From an uncultured Prevotellaceae bacterium (lineage in GTDB: Bacteria; Bacteroidota; Bacteroidia; Bacteroidales; Bacteroidaceae), in the NCBI GenBank assembly GCA_937915745.1, contig CALGGJ010000098.1, positions 1 to 41,056 of the forward strand: a DNA stretch of 41,056 bases, written 5' to 3'. The notes beneath the pieces were generated by a model. The model was not told where the DNA came from. It saw only the letters and a list, made by a program, of their open reading frames with translations, and did no database searches. Each line of letters opens with the position of its first letter. Position 1 is the stretch's first letter. A program made the position numbers and the translations under genes. This document shows positions 1 to 9,900 of the stretch, piece after piece.

Positions 1-2
1 AT

Positions 3-911
3 AACCAAGAAGCTAAGTTTGAGATTGATAAATTGGTTGAGGTAGCCAAAGAAGCCATTGCTGAGAAATCATCTTTTGCTACAAATCTGGAAGATGACAA
101 GAAAGCTGCTATTGCTGAGATACTGCGCTTAGGTACCTCTGCTGGTGGTCAACGTGCTAAAGCCATCATTGCTTATAATAAAGAAACAGGTGAAGTACGT
201 TCTGGCCAAGTGGAAGCTCCCGCTGGGTTCGACTACTACCTCATCAAACTTGATGGAGTCTCTGCTAAGGCCGGTTTCAGAGAGACAGAGAACTATGGAC
301 GACTAGAATATTCTTTCTATAAGTTAGCCAAGGCTTGTGGCATAGAGATGTCAGAATGTTCACTCATTGAGGAAAACGGACGTGCCCATTTCCTTACGAA
401 ACGTTTTGATAGAAAGGATGGGAAGAAGGTACACATGCAGACTCTTTGCGGAATTGCACATTTTGACTATCGGCTCCATCGGGCCTATTCATACGAACAA
501 GCCTTCAACGTCATGCGGGTATTACGTTTGTCCTATTCGGAAGCCAGACAGATGTTCCGCCGAATGGTGTTCAACGTCGTGGTTCGAAATCAGGATGACC
601 ACACCAAGAACATCTCTTTCTTGATGGGAGAAGACGGTAAGTGGCATCTCTCGCCTGCTTATGATATGGGCTATGCTTACAATCCCAACGGTGGATGGAC
701 CGCCACACATCAGATGTCCATCAATGAGAAGTTTGACAATATTACCAGAGAAGACTTGCTGACATTTGCTTCCAAGAACAACATCAAAGATGCAGCATCT
801 GTTATCGATGATGTTTGTGAAGCAGCTTCGCATTGGGTGGGTATAGCGAAAGATTGCGGTGTTCCATCGTCTATGATAGATGCTATTATTCCCAATATGA
901 TTCTCGGCTGA
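3..911 (+). CDS. HipA-like serine/threonine kinase toxin, 5'-truncated by the window edge
   Basis: C-terminal part of a HipA-family kinase. In type II HipBA modules this protein phosphorylates a translation factor, classically glutamyl-tRNA synthetase. The frame is open to the left edge (first visible codons Asn-Gln-Glu), so the start is outside the window and the TTG at 33 is not a convincing start. Visible kinase elements in order: the lysine strand YYLIKLDG, the segment FLTKRFDR, the catalytic loop RNQDDHTKN (Asp and Asn), and the metal-binding PAYDMGYA. The C-terminal helical region is intact and ends at TGA 909-911. The partner HipB or N-terminal HipA_N part would lie upstream and is not visible. 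Some Bacteroidota carry split HipA proteins, so the N-terminal domain may be a separate gene. Family assignment is secure; toxicity and target are inferred. Confidence 0.88.
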   Translation, partial: NQEAKFEIDKLVEVAKEAIAEKSSFATNLEDDKKAAIAEILRLGTSAGGQRAKAIIAYNKETGEVRSGQVEAPAGFDYYLIKLDGVSAKAGFRETENYGRLEYSFYKLAKACGIEMSECSLIEENGRAHFLTKRFDRKDGKKVHMQTLCGIAHFDYRLHRAYSYEQAFNVMRVLRLSYSEARQMFRRMVFNVVVRNQDDHTKNISFLMGEDGKWHLSPAYDMGYAYNPNGGWTATHQMSINEKFDNITREDLLTFASKNNIKDAASVIDDVCEAASHWVGIAKDCGVPSSMIDAIIPNMILG

Positions 912-968
912 TAAAACATTTGTTATTTGATGGGCCACAATATAGAAATATTGCGTAAACAAGAAAAG

Positions 969-1004
969 AATAGTCGGAAGCTGACTATTGCTTTCATTTC
1001 TTTT
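969..1004 (+). terminator. Probable intrinsic terminator of the HipA-like gene
   Basis: Arms AATAGTC (969-975) and GACTATT (983-989) enclose a 7-nt loop and are followed by a T-rich stretch to 1004. It lies 58 nt after the stop of the HipA-like gene. The rest of 912-1240 holds only a weak hairpin near 1100 (CCTGT/ACAGG) and the promoter of the next gene. Confidence 0.5.
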
Positions 1005-1205
1005 ATAGGTGTGTCATATACCCTAAAACCCATCCTAATCTAAGGTGTTTTCATGCTTCTAACATTTTTCAAAGACGGAATACGAATGGTTTTACGGGAT
1101 ACCTGTTTGTAGTACAGGCGGATGGAATCAGACGGGAAATTGGGAAAAAGCGGGGGATATGATGTATATATCATCCAAATATGTGGTGTATTTCGTTCTT
1201 TTTCG

Positions 1206-1213
1206 TATATTTG
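1206..1213 (+). promoter_or_regulatory. Bacteroidota -7 promoter box for the C10 peptidase gene
   Basis: TATATTTG is an exact match to TAnnTTTG. It ends 27 nt before the ATG at 1241 and lies inside the longer reading frame that begins at 1181, so it argues that 1241 is the real start. No clear -33 TTTG was found. Confidence 0.6.
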
Positions 1214-1240
1214 CATCGAAAAATCAAAATATGTAAATAC

Positions 1241-3817
1241 ATGGGAATATTACGACACATAGCACGTATGGTGCTTGTTGCCTTAATCATGACAACAGGC
1301 ATGAGAGTAAACGGACAACCGCGCTCGGCAGAGGACGCGATGCAGATAGCACATGAGTATATGCAGCAAAGGCCATCTCGCAGCGGCCGGCATCTGGCTC
1401 CTCCTCGTGAGCGTGCCACTACCCTACCGGCCTCGCATGTCCAGGCCAAGACACAGGCAGCAGGTGCGCCAGAGGCGTTCTACGTGTTCAACTACACACA
1501 GAGCGGATGTTTTGTGATGGTGTCGGGTGACGAGCGGATGCCAGACGTGCTGGCATACTCCGATGACCAGCTGTTTGACCCTGAACACATGGCGCCGCAA
1601 ACACGGTGGTTTCTACAGAGCTATGTGAACATGGCCAATGCATTGCAGGAAAGTACGAACGTGGGCTATAGCCTTGCGCCCGAGGCGAAACGGAAAGGGG
1701 AGGTGACGGATGTGGAGGTGCCTTACATGTTGCGCACCGAGTGGTCGCAACGTAACCCGTTTAACCTGAGGTGTCCTGTGATTGACGGCACACATACACT
1801 GACGGGCTGTGTGGCTACGATGATGGCACAGATTATGAATTTCCACCAATTTCCGGAGGGAGGAACAGGATATGTGGCTTATACCACACGCAGCGAGGGG
1901 CTGAGCGTCAGCGTGGATTTAGACACCATGCCGTTTGACTGGGATAATATGCGCAACAGCTACAACTACGGATATACCGACGCACAGGGTCAAGCCGTGG
2001 CTGCACTGATGCTGGCCTGTGGTGCGACGGTAGGCATGGATTACTCGATAAGCGAGAGCGGTTCGTCTCTTGAATCGGTGCCGTATGCCATGAACCACTA
2101 TTTCGGTTACGACAGCGACATAGCTATAATAGACAGCAAAAAGATTGGCTCCAGTGACTTCTACCGACTGCTGCAAAGTGAGATAACAGATGGAAGGCCT
2201 GTGGCCTGCGGAGGAAATAACGAACAGGGTGCAGGACATGCATTCGTGATTGACGGAATGAAGGCCGACGACTCGGGGCAGGCATTCTACCATGTGAACT
2301 GGGGTTGGGGCGGATACAACGACGGCAACTACAGGTTTGTGGATATGGAATACAACCAGAGCTGCAAGATACTGCTGTATGTGCAACCTGAGAACGGGGA
2401 GCGCGACTGCGGACCACTGTTGCAAGCCACATCGATGGAGCCATCGATGCGTAAGGTAAATCCATTGATAGACAACACCATACCAATCAAGATAAATAAC
2501 CTGATGAGTTCGAAGCTGGGCGATTTCGACGGTGTGTTGTATGCCTACCTCGTCAACTCAAGCGGCACAGAGACCCTGATAGGCAATACGGGAGTATCGC
2601 TGAAAGAGCATTTTATGCGTAACGTCACCATACCTACAACAGTGCCTACCGACATGGAACAAGGCATTTATTACGTGAGGATAGTGGCAAAAGAGACGGA
2701 AACGGACACGCTGGCCGAAACGGTTTATTTCGGCAGCGAACGCAACATAACCATTACCGACGAAACCGACGTGGCATACATGCCAAACATACAGATGGCC
2801 TCGATGACGGTGAATCCACTGGCGTATAACGACACTACGATATCTATCACACTGACCGAACTGCTCAACTTCGATGCCAAGACATTCACAGGCGAGATTG
2901 CACTGGCCATTGCCGACAACAACGACTCGATAATATGCCTGCTGGGTAACAGCTACTATATAGAAAACCTGGGATATGCATATATCCACTCACAACCAGT
3001 GAACATAACCAGCACCCTGACCGAGCCTATAGAAGACGGCAACTACCGCATCATTGCCGTGGCACGCCATGCCAACTACGACAACTGGGGACGCATGAAG
3101 ATGTATGAGCATACCGACCAGTTCGTCATCACCAAATACGGCATCGACTTCCGCATTCCAATCAGTATCAGCGACGGCATAATAAATATAGACGACAACT
3201 ATGTGCCGAAGACATACGTGACGAAGCTATGTATCACACAACTGGCTGTGAACAAGGGTGACACGCAAGACCGACATATAAGCCTGAGCATAGACCAACC
3301 GGTGAACATCGACGGATTGGTATTCAGTGGCGAGTATTCGATGGCGGTGATTGATGCCGACAACAAGGTGGTGGAGGTATTCGGCAATGTGCTGCAAGAA
3401 AGTAAGTTGCAGGCATATATGATTACGCTCACACCTGAACAACTCACCTTCGAAGGCGATGTGCCCGAAACGATGGAGGATGGTGAATACCGTATATGCA
3501 TAGCTGCCCGCATGAACGGATTTCAAAACTGGACTCCACTCACCAGCTACACTATAGACCAGAACTACCTGATGACGCTGTCGAACGAGATTCTCGCAGT
3601 GAGGATGACGATAGCCGACGGGGAAGTGACATTCGACATATACGATGCAGAAGACGTGAACCATGACGGAGCCACAGACACGCAAGACGTGCTGACCATA
3701 TATCAGTTCATGCAAGAGTCGAACGGTGACGCACCTACCACCCAAGACGTAAACCACGACGGTGTGGTCGATACACAGGATGTGCTGCAAGTGTATAAGC
3801 ACATGCAGGAGAATTGA
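1241..3817 (+). CDS. Secreted C10 family (streptopain/SpeB-type) cysteine peptidase with C-terminal dockerin-like repeats
   Basis: Secreted cysteine protease of 858 residues. The start at 1241 is preferred over 1181 because it gives a signal peptide (MGILRHIARMVLVALIM..., ending near VNGQ) and the -7 box falls between the two starts. The segment AFYVFNYTQSGCFVMVSGD is the Spi/C10 propeptide type, which keeps the zymogen inactive. Catalytic Cys190 lies in TGCVATMMAQIM, His333 in GHAFVIDG, and the Asn353-Trp354 motif in HVNWGWGGYNDG. About 450 residues of beta-rich sequence follow, with no recognised domain. Two calcium-binding loops of dockerin type start near residues 805 and 836 (DVNHDGATDTQDVL, DVNHDGVVDTQDVL), and the protein ends HMQEN. 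The convergent neighbour has the same tail. C10 enzymes in this phylum degrade host or dietary protein; the substrate here is unknown. Confidence 0.92.
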   Translation: MGILRHIARMVLVALIMTTGMRVNGQPRSAEDAMQIAHEYMQQRPSRSGRHLAPPRERATTLPASHVQAKTQAAGAPEAFYVFNYTQSGCFVMVSGDERMPDVLAYSDDQLFDPEHMAPQTRWFLQSYVNMANALQESTNVGYSLAPEAKRKGEVTDVEVPYMLRTEWSQRNPFNLRCPVIDGTHTLTGCVATMMAQIMNFHQFPEGGTGYVAYTTRSEGLSVSVDLDTMPFDWDNMRNSYNYGYTDAQGQAVAALMLACGATVGMDYSISESGSSLESVPYAMNHYFGYDSDIAIIDSKKIGSSDFYRLLQSEITDGRPVACGGNNEQGAGHAFVIDGMKADDSGQAFYHVNWGWGGYNDGNYRFVDMEYNQSCKILLYVQPENGERDCGPLLQATSMEPSMRKVNPLIDNTIPIKINNLMSSKLGDFDGVLYAYLVNSSGTETLIGNTGVSLKEHFMRNVTIPTTVPTDMEQGIYYVRIVAKETETDTLAETVYFGSERNITITDETDVAYMPNIQMASMTVNPLAYNDTTISITLTELLNFDAKTFTGEIALAIADNNDSIICLLGNSYYIENLGYAYIHSQPVNITSTLTEPIEDGNYRIIAVARHANYDNWGRMKMYEHTDQFVITKYGIDFRIPISISDGIINIDDNYVPKTYVTKLCITQLAVNKGDTQDRHISLSIDQPVNIDGLVFSGEYSMAVIDADNKVVEVFGNVLQESKLQAYMITLTPEQLTFEGDVPETMEDGEYRICIAARMNGFQNWTPLTSYTIDQNYLMTLSNEILAVRMTIADGEVTFDIYDAEDVNHDGATDTQDVLTIYQFMQESNGDAPTTQDVNHDGVVDTQDVLQVYKHMQEN

Positions 3818-3839
3818 TGCAGGAATGACCCACCAAACA

Positions 3840-3874
3840 CAACGGCCGCATACACGAGTTGTACGCGGCCGTTG
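3840..3874. terminator. Bidirectional terminator hairpin between convergent genes
   Basis: Arms of 14 nt (3840-3853 and 3861-3874) built on CAACGGCCGC/GCGGCCGTTG, with one internal mismatch and a 7-nt loop. It lies between two tail-to-tail genes and could serve both. No long T-run follows on either side. Confidence 0.65.
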
Positions 3875-3958
3875 ATATTATCCCCAATCGGTCATTAGAC
3901 TGTTTCGCGCTTTTATAACTGGGCTCCGCCTTCGTTTTCACGGCCTTTCATTCCGACA

Positions 3959-5422
3959 TCAATTCTCCTGCATATGCTCATACACCTTGAGTATATCCTG
4001 AGTGTCGATCGTGTTGTCGTGGTTTATATCATACAATGAATTGTCGGTGCTGCCTGCACCCTCCATGATGTATTGATAGATGTTGCGCACATCGAGTTCA
4101 TCGACGACGCCATCCTGATTCATGTCTTCAGGTTCGAATGGCTTGACAACTGTGACGGAGCATGTGGCGGCAACGCCCGAAGCATCGGCAGCCTTGGCGG
4201 TGATGACCGCGGTACCAGCCGACATGGCAGTGACCAGTCCGCTGGCATCGACTGTAGCGACCGTGGCATCGGATGTTGACCACACGAGGGTCTTGTTGGT
4301 TGCGTTGGCAGGAGTCACAGTGGCATTCAGTTGCAGCGGTTGTGCACCAACCATCAGTTCTATTTGTGCTGCATTGAGTACGATTGCAGTCACAAGAATC
4401 TCGCGGTTGGCATATTCCTCTTCGGTCATGAGCACAAGCTCGTCGGCCGTACCTGCCGATACAGAGAGGTAAGACTGGTTGGCCGGTATATAGCGGTGGC
4501 CGTCGTCGCCCCACCAGTTGACGTGGAGGCGGTCGGTGACGGTGTTGAGCACGAGCTTACCGTCGGCATTCACGTTCCACACGCGCATGGTCTGTGCATT
4601 GAATGCAGTGATGGCATCCCTGGATTTATCGCGGAACTCATTGCAGAAATACACGCCTTTGAGCAGGTTGGTGCCAACCGATGCCGATGATGCAGTAAGG
4701 AGATTCAGGCGGTTATCGGACTTATCGGCAGATGCACACTCGATGAGTACCGGTGTTGCACCGGGAATAATGTCGGACGTGATTTCTTTCATCACGGCGA
4801 CAGCTCCGTCGATTTTTGTCACTACGTATGCCTTCATGCCTGCCGATGCAAACGAGAACGGGAATTCGGCATAGAAGGGAGCATAGTGCTTGTTGCCTAC
4901 AGCGAGTGAGGGAGCGATGCCGAAGTAGTTGTCGGTAGAGGCATCAATGGGTTCGACAATCCAGCGTCGTGTAGCACCTTTGCCATTGGTGCCAAGCACA
5001 TTGTAGTCGCCCCCCCATCCACCTACATCCGACAGGTATAGTGTCATGCCCGACTCGGTTGCACTGAGTTGATAGAATGTGATGTTATCGACTGTGCCGG
5101 TTGATGTGATATCTACGTAGTGGCTTATGATTTTGTATATACCTGTAGATTGTGAGCGCACATCCCATTTGGTACCGCCCTTTGAGTCGAAATAGAGCAC
5201 CGATGCCGGTTGTGGTATGGCTCGGTCGAGTCCGCCCCAAAGCTGCATGGCTCCCATGTCGGCCGATGTGGCAGCATAGTTGATGCTTCCGGTATTGTCG
5301 CACACCCATACATAGCAACCCGTTCCGTAGTTGCGGACCCTGTAATAGCCCGAACCTGTGAGCTGTGCAAATGCAGAAGCGGAAAGGAGTGTAAGGGTGG
5401 CGATAGTGAATAGTTTTCTCAT
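3959..5422 (-). CDS. Secreted surface protein with Big_2 (Ig-like) domain and C-terminal dockerin-like repeats
   Basis: A 487-residue exported protein of unknown function. The signal peptide MRKLFTIATLTLLSASAFAQ is followed by about 300 residues starting GSGYYRVRNYGTGCYVWV, a region I cannot assign to a named family. Residues about 341-423 form a bacterial Ig-like group 2 domain (IELMVGAQPLQLNATVTP, VWSTSDATVATVDASGLVTA, GTAVITAKA). The C-terminus has two dockerin-like loops (DMNQDGVVDELDV, DINHDNTIDTQDI) and ends EHMQEN, like the C10 peptidase on the other strand. No catalytic residues are evident, so adhesion, carbohydrate binding or scaffolding are possible. The start codon is set by the signal peptide. 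The leader contains a 29-bp tandem duplication. Confidence 0.82.
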   Translation of the reverse strand: MRKLFTIATLTLLSASAFAQLTGSGYYRVRNYGTGCYVWVCDNTGSINYAATSADMGAMQLWGGLDRAIPQPASVLYFDSKGGTKWDVRSQSTGIYKIISHYVDITSTGTVDNITFYQLSATESGMTLYLSDVGGWGGDYNVLGTNGKGATRRWIVEPIDASTDNYFGIAPSLAVGNKHYAPFYAEFPFSFASAGMKAYVVTKIDGAVAVMKEITSDIIPGATPVLIECASADKSDNRLNLLTASSASVGTNLLKGVYFCNEFRDKSRDAITAFNAQTMRVWNVNADGKLVLNTVTDRLHVNWWGDDGHRYIPANQSYLSVSAGTADELVLMTEEEYANREILVTAIVLNAAQIELMVGAQPLQLNATVTPANATNKTLVWSTSDATVATVDASGLVTAMSAGTAVITAKAADASGVAATCSVTVVKPFEPEDMNQDGVVDELDVRNIYQYIMEGAGSTDNSLYDINHDNTIDTQDILKVYEHMQEN

Positions 5423-5428
5423 TTTGAA

Positions 5429-5486
5429 CTGTTGCAGTATTGCTTATTGTTTTATACCTGTTGCAGTATTACTTATTGGTTTATAC
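5429..5486. repeat. 29-bp tandem direct repeat, two copies, in the leader of the Big_2 gene
   Basis: Copies at 5429-5457 and 5458-5486 are head-to-tail and match at 27 of 29 positions (differences at repeat positions 14 and 22). They begin 7 nt upstream of the Big_2 gene ATG, so they occupy its promoter or 5' leader. Confidence 0.85.
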
Positions 5487-5492
5487 AAGAAT

Positions 5493-5542
5493 AGGTTTGT
5501 CCCTATCCCATTCGTCTCCGAGTCGGAATGAAGGACAAACCT
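5493..5542 (-). terminator. Hairpin downstream of the OmpA-family gene, probable terminator
   Basis: Arms AGGTTTGTCC (5493-5502) and GGACAAACCT (5533-5542) are perfect 10-nt complements, with an inner CATTC/GAATG stem. It begins 31 nt past the OmpA-family stop. The following T-run on the minus strand is weak. Confidence 0.55.
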
Positions 5543-5573
5543 ACTGATGATGGTATGTTTCCAGCGTTTGTGT

Positions 5574-6806
5574 TTATTCAGCTATACAGATGCTGACACG
5601 GTTGCTGTCGTTGTCGCTGTATGGCTGCTCTGCGTCGCCCATTGCGATTGTAGTGATGCGGCTTGCGCTGATGCCATAGGTGTTGATGAGAGCGGTCTTG
5701 ACAGCCTGTGCACGCTTCTCGCCATAGCCCTTGTTGACGGTTGGATTACCTGTGCCACGGTCGGCATAACCGGTGATGGTAACCTTTGCCTCCGGATACT
5801 TCTTGAGGTAGTTGGCCACATCTTCAACCTTGTTCATCTGGTCGGCAGGAATGTTGGTGCTGCGGATTGCAGGGAAGAACACGTCGCGACGGAGAGGTTC
5901 TTTCTGCTGTGCAACAGCAGTGCCGCCTGTGTTAGGACCTGCTGCACCACCCTGCTGGATGATTTGCTGCTGAACAGGAGCCGGCTCTTTTTCGATGATG
6001 CGCTCGATGACCTTAGCTGTAGGTATTTCGACTACTTTCGTTGCGTGTGTTGCACCGAGGTTGATCTTCACTCCGGCAAGTACGTTGTAGTAGAAGTCTG
6101 GGTTTGGAGCCTGCTTTGAGTTGTAGTGGTCGTTGAGCATGTTGAAGCTGCCTTCGAGGCCTACGCTTACTGCATCGCATACGCGGAAGTCAACGCTTGC
6201 ACCAACGCGACCCACGAGGCGGGCACGAGGACCATTCCACAAATGACGGAGCCACTGGTCGGCATTTGGAACGAGTGCGCTTGTGATTGTGAATGTGCCA
6301 GGTGTTGCCGTACCATTGTAATATGTACCAGATGCTGTGCTGGTGCTATATTGGTTGTAGAGCACATCACTCACGTGTATGGCACGTTCGTTATTGAAGC
6401 CTACGTTGACACCGAGACCAGCGAATACGCCTACGTTCAGGAGTCGCTTAGGGTTGTAGCCGAAGAAGGCATTCGAGAGGTTGACGGTTGCATCTACCAT
6501 AGGTGCAACATAGTTCCATTTCCAACTATACTCTGTTCCTCCGATACGTGAGCCGGCCTTGCTTGTCCAGCCGTTTACCGAAACGCGTGCACCGAGCACC
6601 GGGTTGAAGTTGTAGCCAGCAGAGAGCTGGAAGTTTGTTGAGAGGAGGTCTTTGAAGTCAATCTCGCCTTCAGTGTATTGACCACCACCTTGCAGCTGTA
6701 CATACCAATGTGGTTTGAAGACCTCGATGGTTTTGGTTTCCTGTGCTGATGCACTGATACATCCGATTGCCAGGACTGCTGCGAATAATGCTTTCTTTAT
6801 ATTCAT
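5574..6806 (-). CDS. OmpA-family outer-membrane protein with peptidoglycan-binding C-terminal domain
   Basis: A 410-residue outer-membrane protein that anchors the envelope to peptidoglycan. Signal peptide MNIKKALFAAVLAIGCISASAQ. Residues about 25-235 have the alternating aromatic/glycine pattern of a beta-barrel (YVQLQGGGQY, LSAGYNFNPVLGARVSVNGW). A linker rich in Glu, Pro and Gln follows (about 240-300). The OmpA C-terminal domain occupies about 305-410: VTITGYADRGTGNPTVN carries the diaminopimelate-contacting Asp, and GEKRAQAVKTAL the conserved Arg. The large coiled-coil lipoprotein gene lies 140 nt upstream on the same strand; a hairpin between them suggests separate or partly uncoupled transcription. 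No TAnnTTTG box stands out before this gene. Bacteroidales usually carry several such proteins; the exact paralogue is not clear. Confidence 0.93.
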   Translation of the reverse strand: MNIKKALFAAVLAIGCISASAQETKTIEVFKPHWYVQLQGGGQYTEGEIDFKDLLSTNFQLSAGYNFNPVLGARVSVNGWTSKAGSRIGGTEYSWKWNYVAPMVDATVNLSNAFFGYNPKRLLNVGVFAGLGVNVGFNNERAIHVSDVLYNQYSTSTASGTYYNGTATPGTFTITSALVPNADQWLRHLWNGPRARLVGRVGASVDFRVCDAVSVGLEGSFNMLNDHYNSKQAPNPDFYYNVLAGVKINLGATHATKVVEIPTAKVIERIIEKEPAPVQQQIIQQGGAAGPNTGGTAVAQQKEPLRRDVFFPAIRSTNIPADQMNKVEDVANYLKKYPEAKVTITGYADRGTGNPTVNKGYGEKRAQAVKTALINTYGISASRITTIAMGDAEQPYSDNDSNRVSICIAE

Positions 6807-6857
6807 AGTCTTAATATTATTTTTGTACTTTGGTTTTCGAGCCTTCGTCCCTCACTC

Positions 6858-6880
6858 CCTCACGCCGTGGAGGCGTGAGG
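6858..6880 (-). terminator. Hairpin after the large lipoprotein gene
   Basis: CCTCACGCC (6858-6866) and GGCGTGAGG (6872-6880) form a perfect 9-bp stem with a 5-nt loop. Further pairing (ACTCC/GGAGT) extends it with a small bulge. It sits 67 nt after the lipoprotein stop and 52 nt before the OmpA-family start, so it may terminate or attenuate between them. Confidence 0.55.
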
Positions 6881-6946
6881 TGGAGTTTGGGTGGTTGACT
6901 CTCTTATTATATATATAAATAAGGTGTACTTGTCAGTTCCTGGAAA

Positions 6947-9900
6947 TTAGTAACGAACATAATACTTGTGCATAGAGATCTTGCCTTGGTAGTCGAGTGC
7001 AGCATATGCCACAACATATACATAACCCTTCTCGAATGTAGCAGATACAGCGTGAGTTGAACCAGGGATAACTTCGTTGATGTTTTCCTGTTTATTGAAT
7101 TTCTCGAGAACATCCTTGCAGTCTGCGTCACCACCCTGTGCACTTGCTTTGCCCTTGATTACGTCAACTACAGCGATGTACTTCTTGAATGCAGGAGTTA
7201 CTATTTCTGCTGTGAGCGATGTAGGGATGAGGTTCACCGTTGCATCTCTCAGCACTGTAGGCTGTCCTTTTGCAAGGCTGATGCGCTTGGTACCTGTGTT
7301 GTCGGCAGTGAGCAGGAGAACAGGCTGTATGCGCTGGTTTGCAGTGTTGATGACAGAGCAAAGCCTGTTGTTGATGCGGTCGATGTAACCCTGAATTCGA
7401 GTCTTGGCATTGTCAACCTTCACGTCTATCTTTGCAAAGAATCCGTCTTGCTCGTCGAGCAGGTCGTTTACATCGTCAACAATTGCTTCGAGCTGCACAA
7501 GCATGTCGTTCACATTGTCGAGTTGGTTGCCGACTTCGCCCCAGAGTTCGTCGATGGCTTCTGTCATGTCAACAGTTTTGTAGAACTTGAATGAGTAGTC
7601 GTCGAGTTCAATCAGTTTGTCGATGTCAACATACACGGTCTGGTCAACTGGAACCGTTGCAATAACGGTAGTTCCATTGGCAATAACTGCTGTTGCCTGT
7701 GTCACCGGAGTCGATGCCGTGGTTGTGATGTTCAGATTTACCTGCTCTGGCTGGATTGTAGCGGTAAGCTTAGTCTCGTTGCCATATACATCCTTCACTT
7801 TGACTACCTCACCATCCTTATCGACGATTGGAACGATGATTGCGCTGGAGAGCGAACCGTCGGTTTCGGCATTTACCACCATGGTAGGCACCTCAACCTC
7901 GGCCTGTACACCACTGAGGTCAACTGTTGCATTCTGAGTGAACTTAATCTGTACCGGCTCGTTGAGCTGGAGATGATACTGGAGACCGGAAATAACGACT
8001 GTTGTATCCATGTGGAACACGAACTTGGCCTTAAGGTCTTCGCTGAGTTCTTCGAGTTCAATCTTCTTGATATTGAGGTTCTGGATGTCGGTTACGAGAT
8101 TGCCACCGATAGTGATGTCGATTGCGTCTTTCACTTCATTAGCAGCACGGTTGAGGAGGCTGACGGCACGCTCATAACCAGGTATTGTCTGTACGTCACG
8201 ATCCTCGAGGAATGCGTAAGAGAGAGGCTGGATGGCAGTTGCTGCAAGTCCGTATTCGGAACGGAAGCTGCGCTTGATGTCTTCACCCTTTGAATTCTGA
8301 ATAGTCCACTCTGCCTTCACTGCCTGTGCAGGGAGGATGCCGTTGAACTGGTCGTACAGGTTGAGTGCGAGTTCGCCAACCTTCGACATTGTGCGTTTGC
8401 TGATGAGTTCCTTGAATGAAGATTTGAGTTCCTTATCGATGTTAACCTTCACTGCAGCGATGTCGGCCTCGTCGAGGTGTGCCTTTGCGCTGTAGAATCC
8501 GTTGTCGCCAGCTGCACGGGTGTAACCGAAGCTGATGAGGTAGTCGTTTTCCTTCTGCAGAGGGCTGAGAGTTATCTTAGACTCCTCGTCCTTGCTGTTG
8601 ACGAGTGCGAGCTGCTGATTGCTGAAGTCAACTTCGCCTGGGTTGACAGTGAGGTAGAGTGTACCTGCGTTGTCTTCCTCGTCGCTGATGAGGGTGCTAT
8701 TGCCGCTCTTTACAAAACGACCACCATCCTTGATGGCATCTTTAATCATGTTCCAGTCGCCCTCAGTGAATGTCTGTGAGTTCTTCACGTAGTTTGCTGT
8801 AGCATTTGTAGGGAACACGACTGGCTGGCTTGTCTGGCCGTAGAATGCGATGAGTACCTTTGAGCTGACGCCTACAGGAGCAGAGAATGTACCATATACA
8901 GGGTTTACAACAGCTTGAGGTATGATTCCGGTGATGAGTTGCTTGAGAGCCTCGTCAACCTTGTCGATACGTCCTTCCAGTTCTTCCTTGTATTGTTCAA
9001 TCTTCTCGTCGAGTTTTTCAATGTTCTCTTCGTTGGCCTTCACGCGCTCCTCGAGGTCTTTAATATCCTGTGCCAGCTTTTCGTCGGCCTCCTTGTAAGC
9101 CTGCTCGAGTTCGGCTATTGAAGTATTGAGCAAAGTCTGGAGGTTTAAGATATCGGCATCCTGCTCAGCGTTCTTTGCATCCTGCTCGGCGTTCTTTGCC
9201 TTCTGGTCGGCCAATGCGAGGACGAGTGCATTGATTTGCTTCTGGAGGAGTTCGTCGGCATCCTTGCGGTTCTGCTCAGCCTGTTCGATGAGGTCGGCGA
9301 GATTGTCGGTCACCTGTGCGAGGCTGTCAACACGTGCGTCGTTCTTGGTTATGTATTTGTCTAAGTCGTCGCGCAGCTTTTCGATTGCCTGGGCATTGAT
9401 GTAGATGCTGTCTTTGTTGATGATGACCTGAGTGTCGTCGTATGGATCTGGAATTTCAGGAATCGTTGGTATGTTGAGGTTTGCAACCACTTCTGCAAGG
9501 CTGTCAACACGTGCGTTGAGTGCAGAGTCACCTGCGGCCACCACCTTCTGGAGTTCTGCAATCCATGTTGAATCCTTCTGTGCAAGACGAAGTGCGTCGT
9601 CGGCTGTTTCCTTTACATTAGATACTTCGTTGTCGATTCTTGTGATGTCAGTCGTGATTGGAGTTAACAAAGCATCGACCTCTCCCTTGGTGTAAACATT
9701 GTCAAGAGCCGTCGTGATTGGAGTTAACAAACTATCGACCTCATCCTTGGTGTAAACATCGTCAAGAGCGTCCTGCAACTGGCCGAGGGCGTTACCAAGA
9801 TTGGTGATGGTAGTGTTTGTGATGTTGAATGTATTAAGTGTGTTTTGGATAGCTGTATCCAATGCACTCTGGTCAATGCCACCCTGAGGCAGGTTGTTAA

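Noticed and set aside
1181..1240. Longer N-terminus for the C10 peptidase
   Set aside because: The extension contains the -7 promoter box and would place hydrophobic and charged residues before a complete signal peptide.
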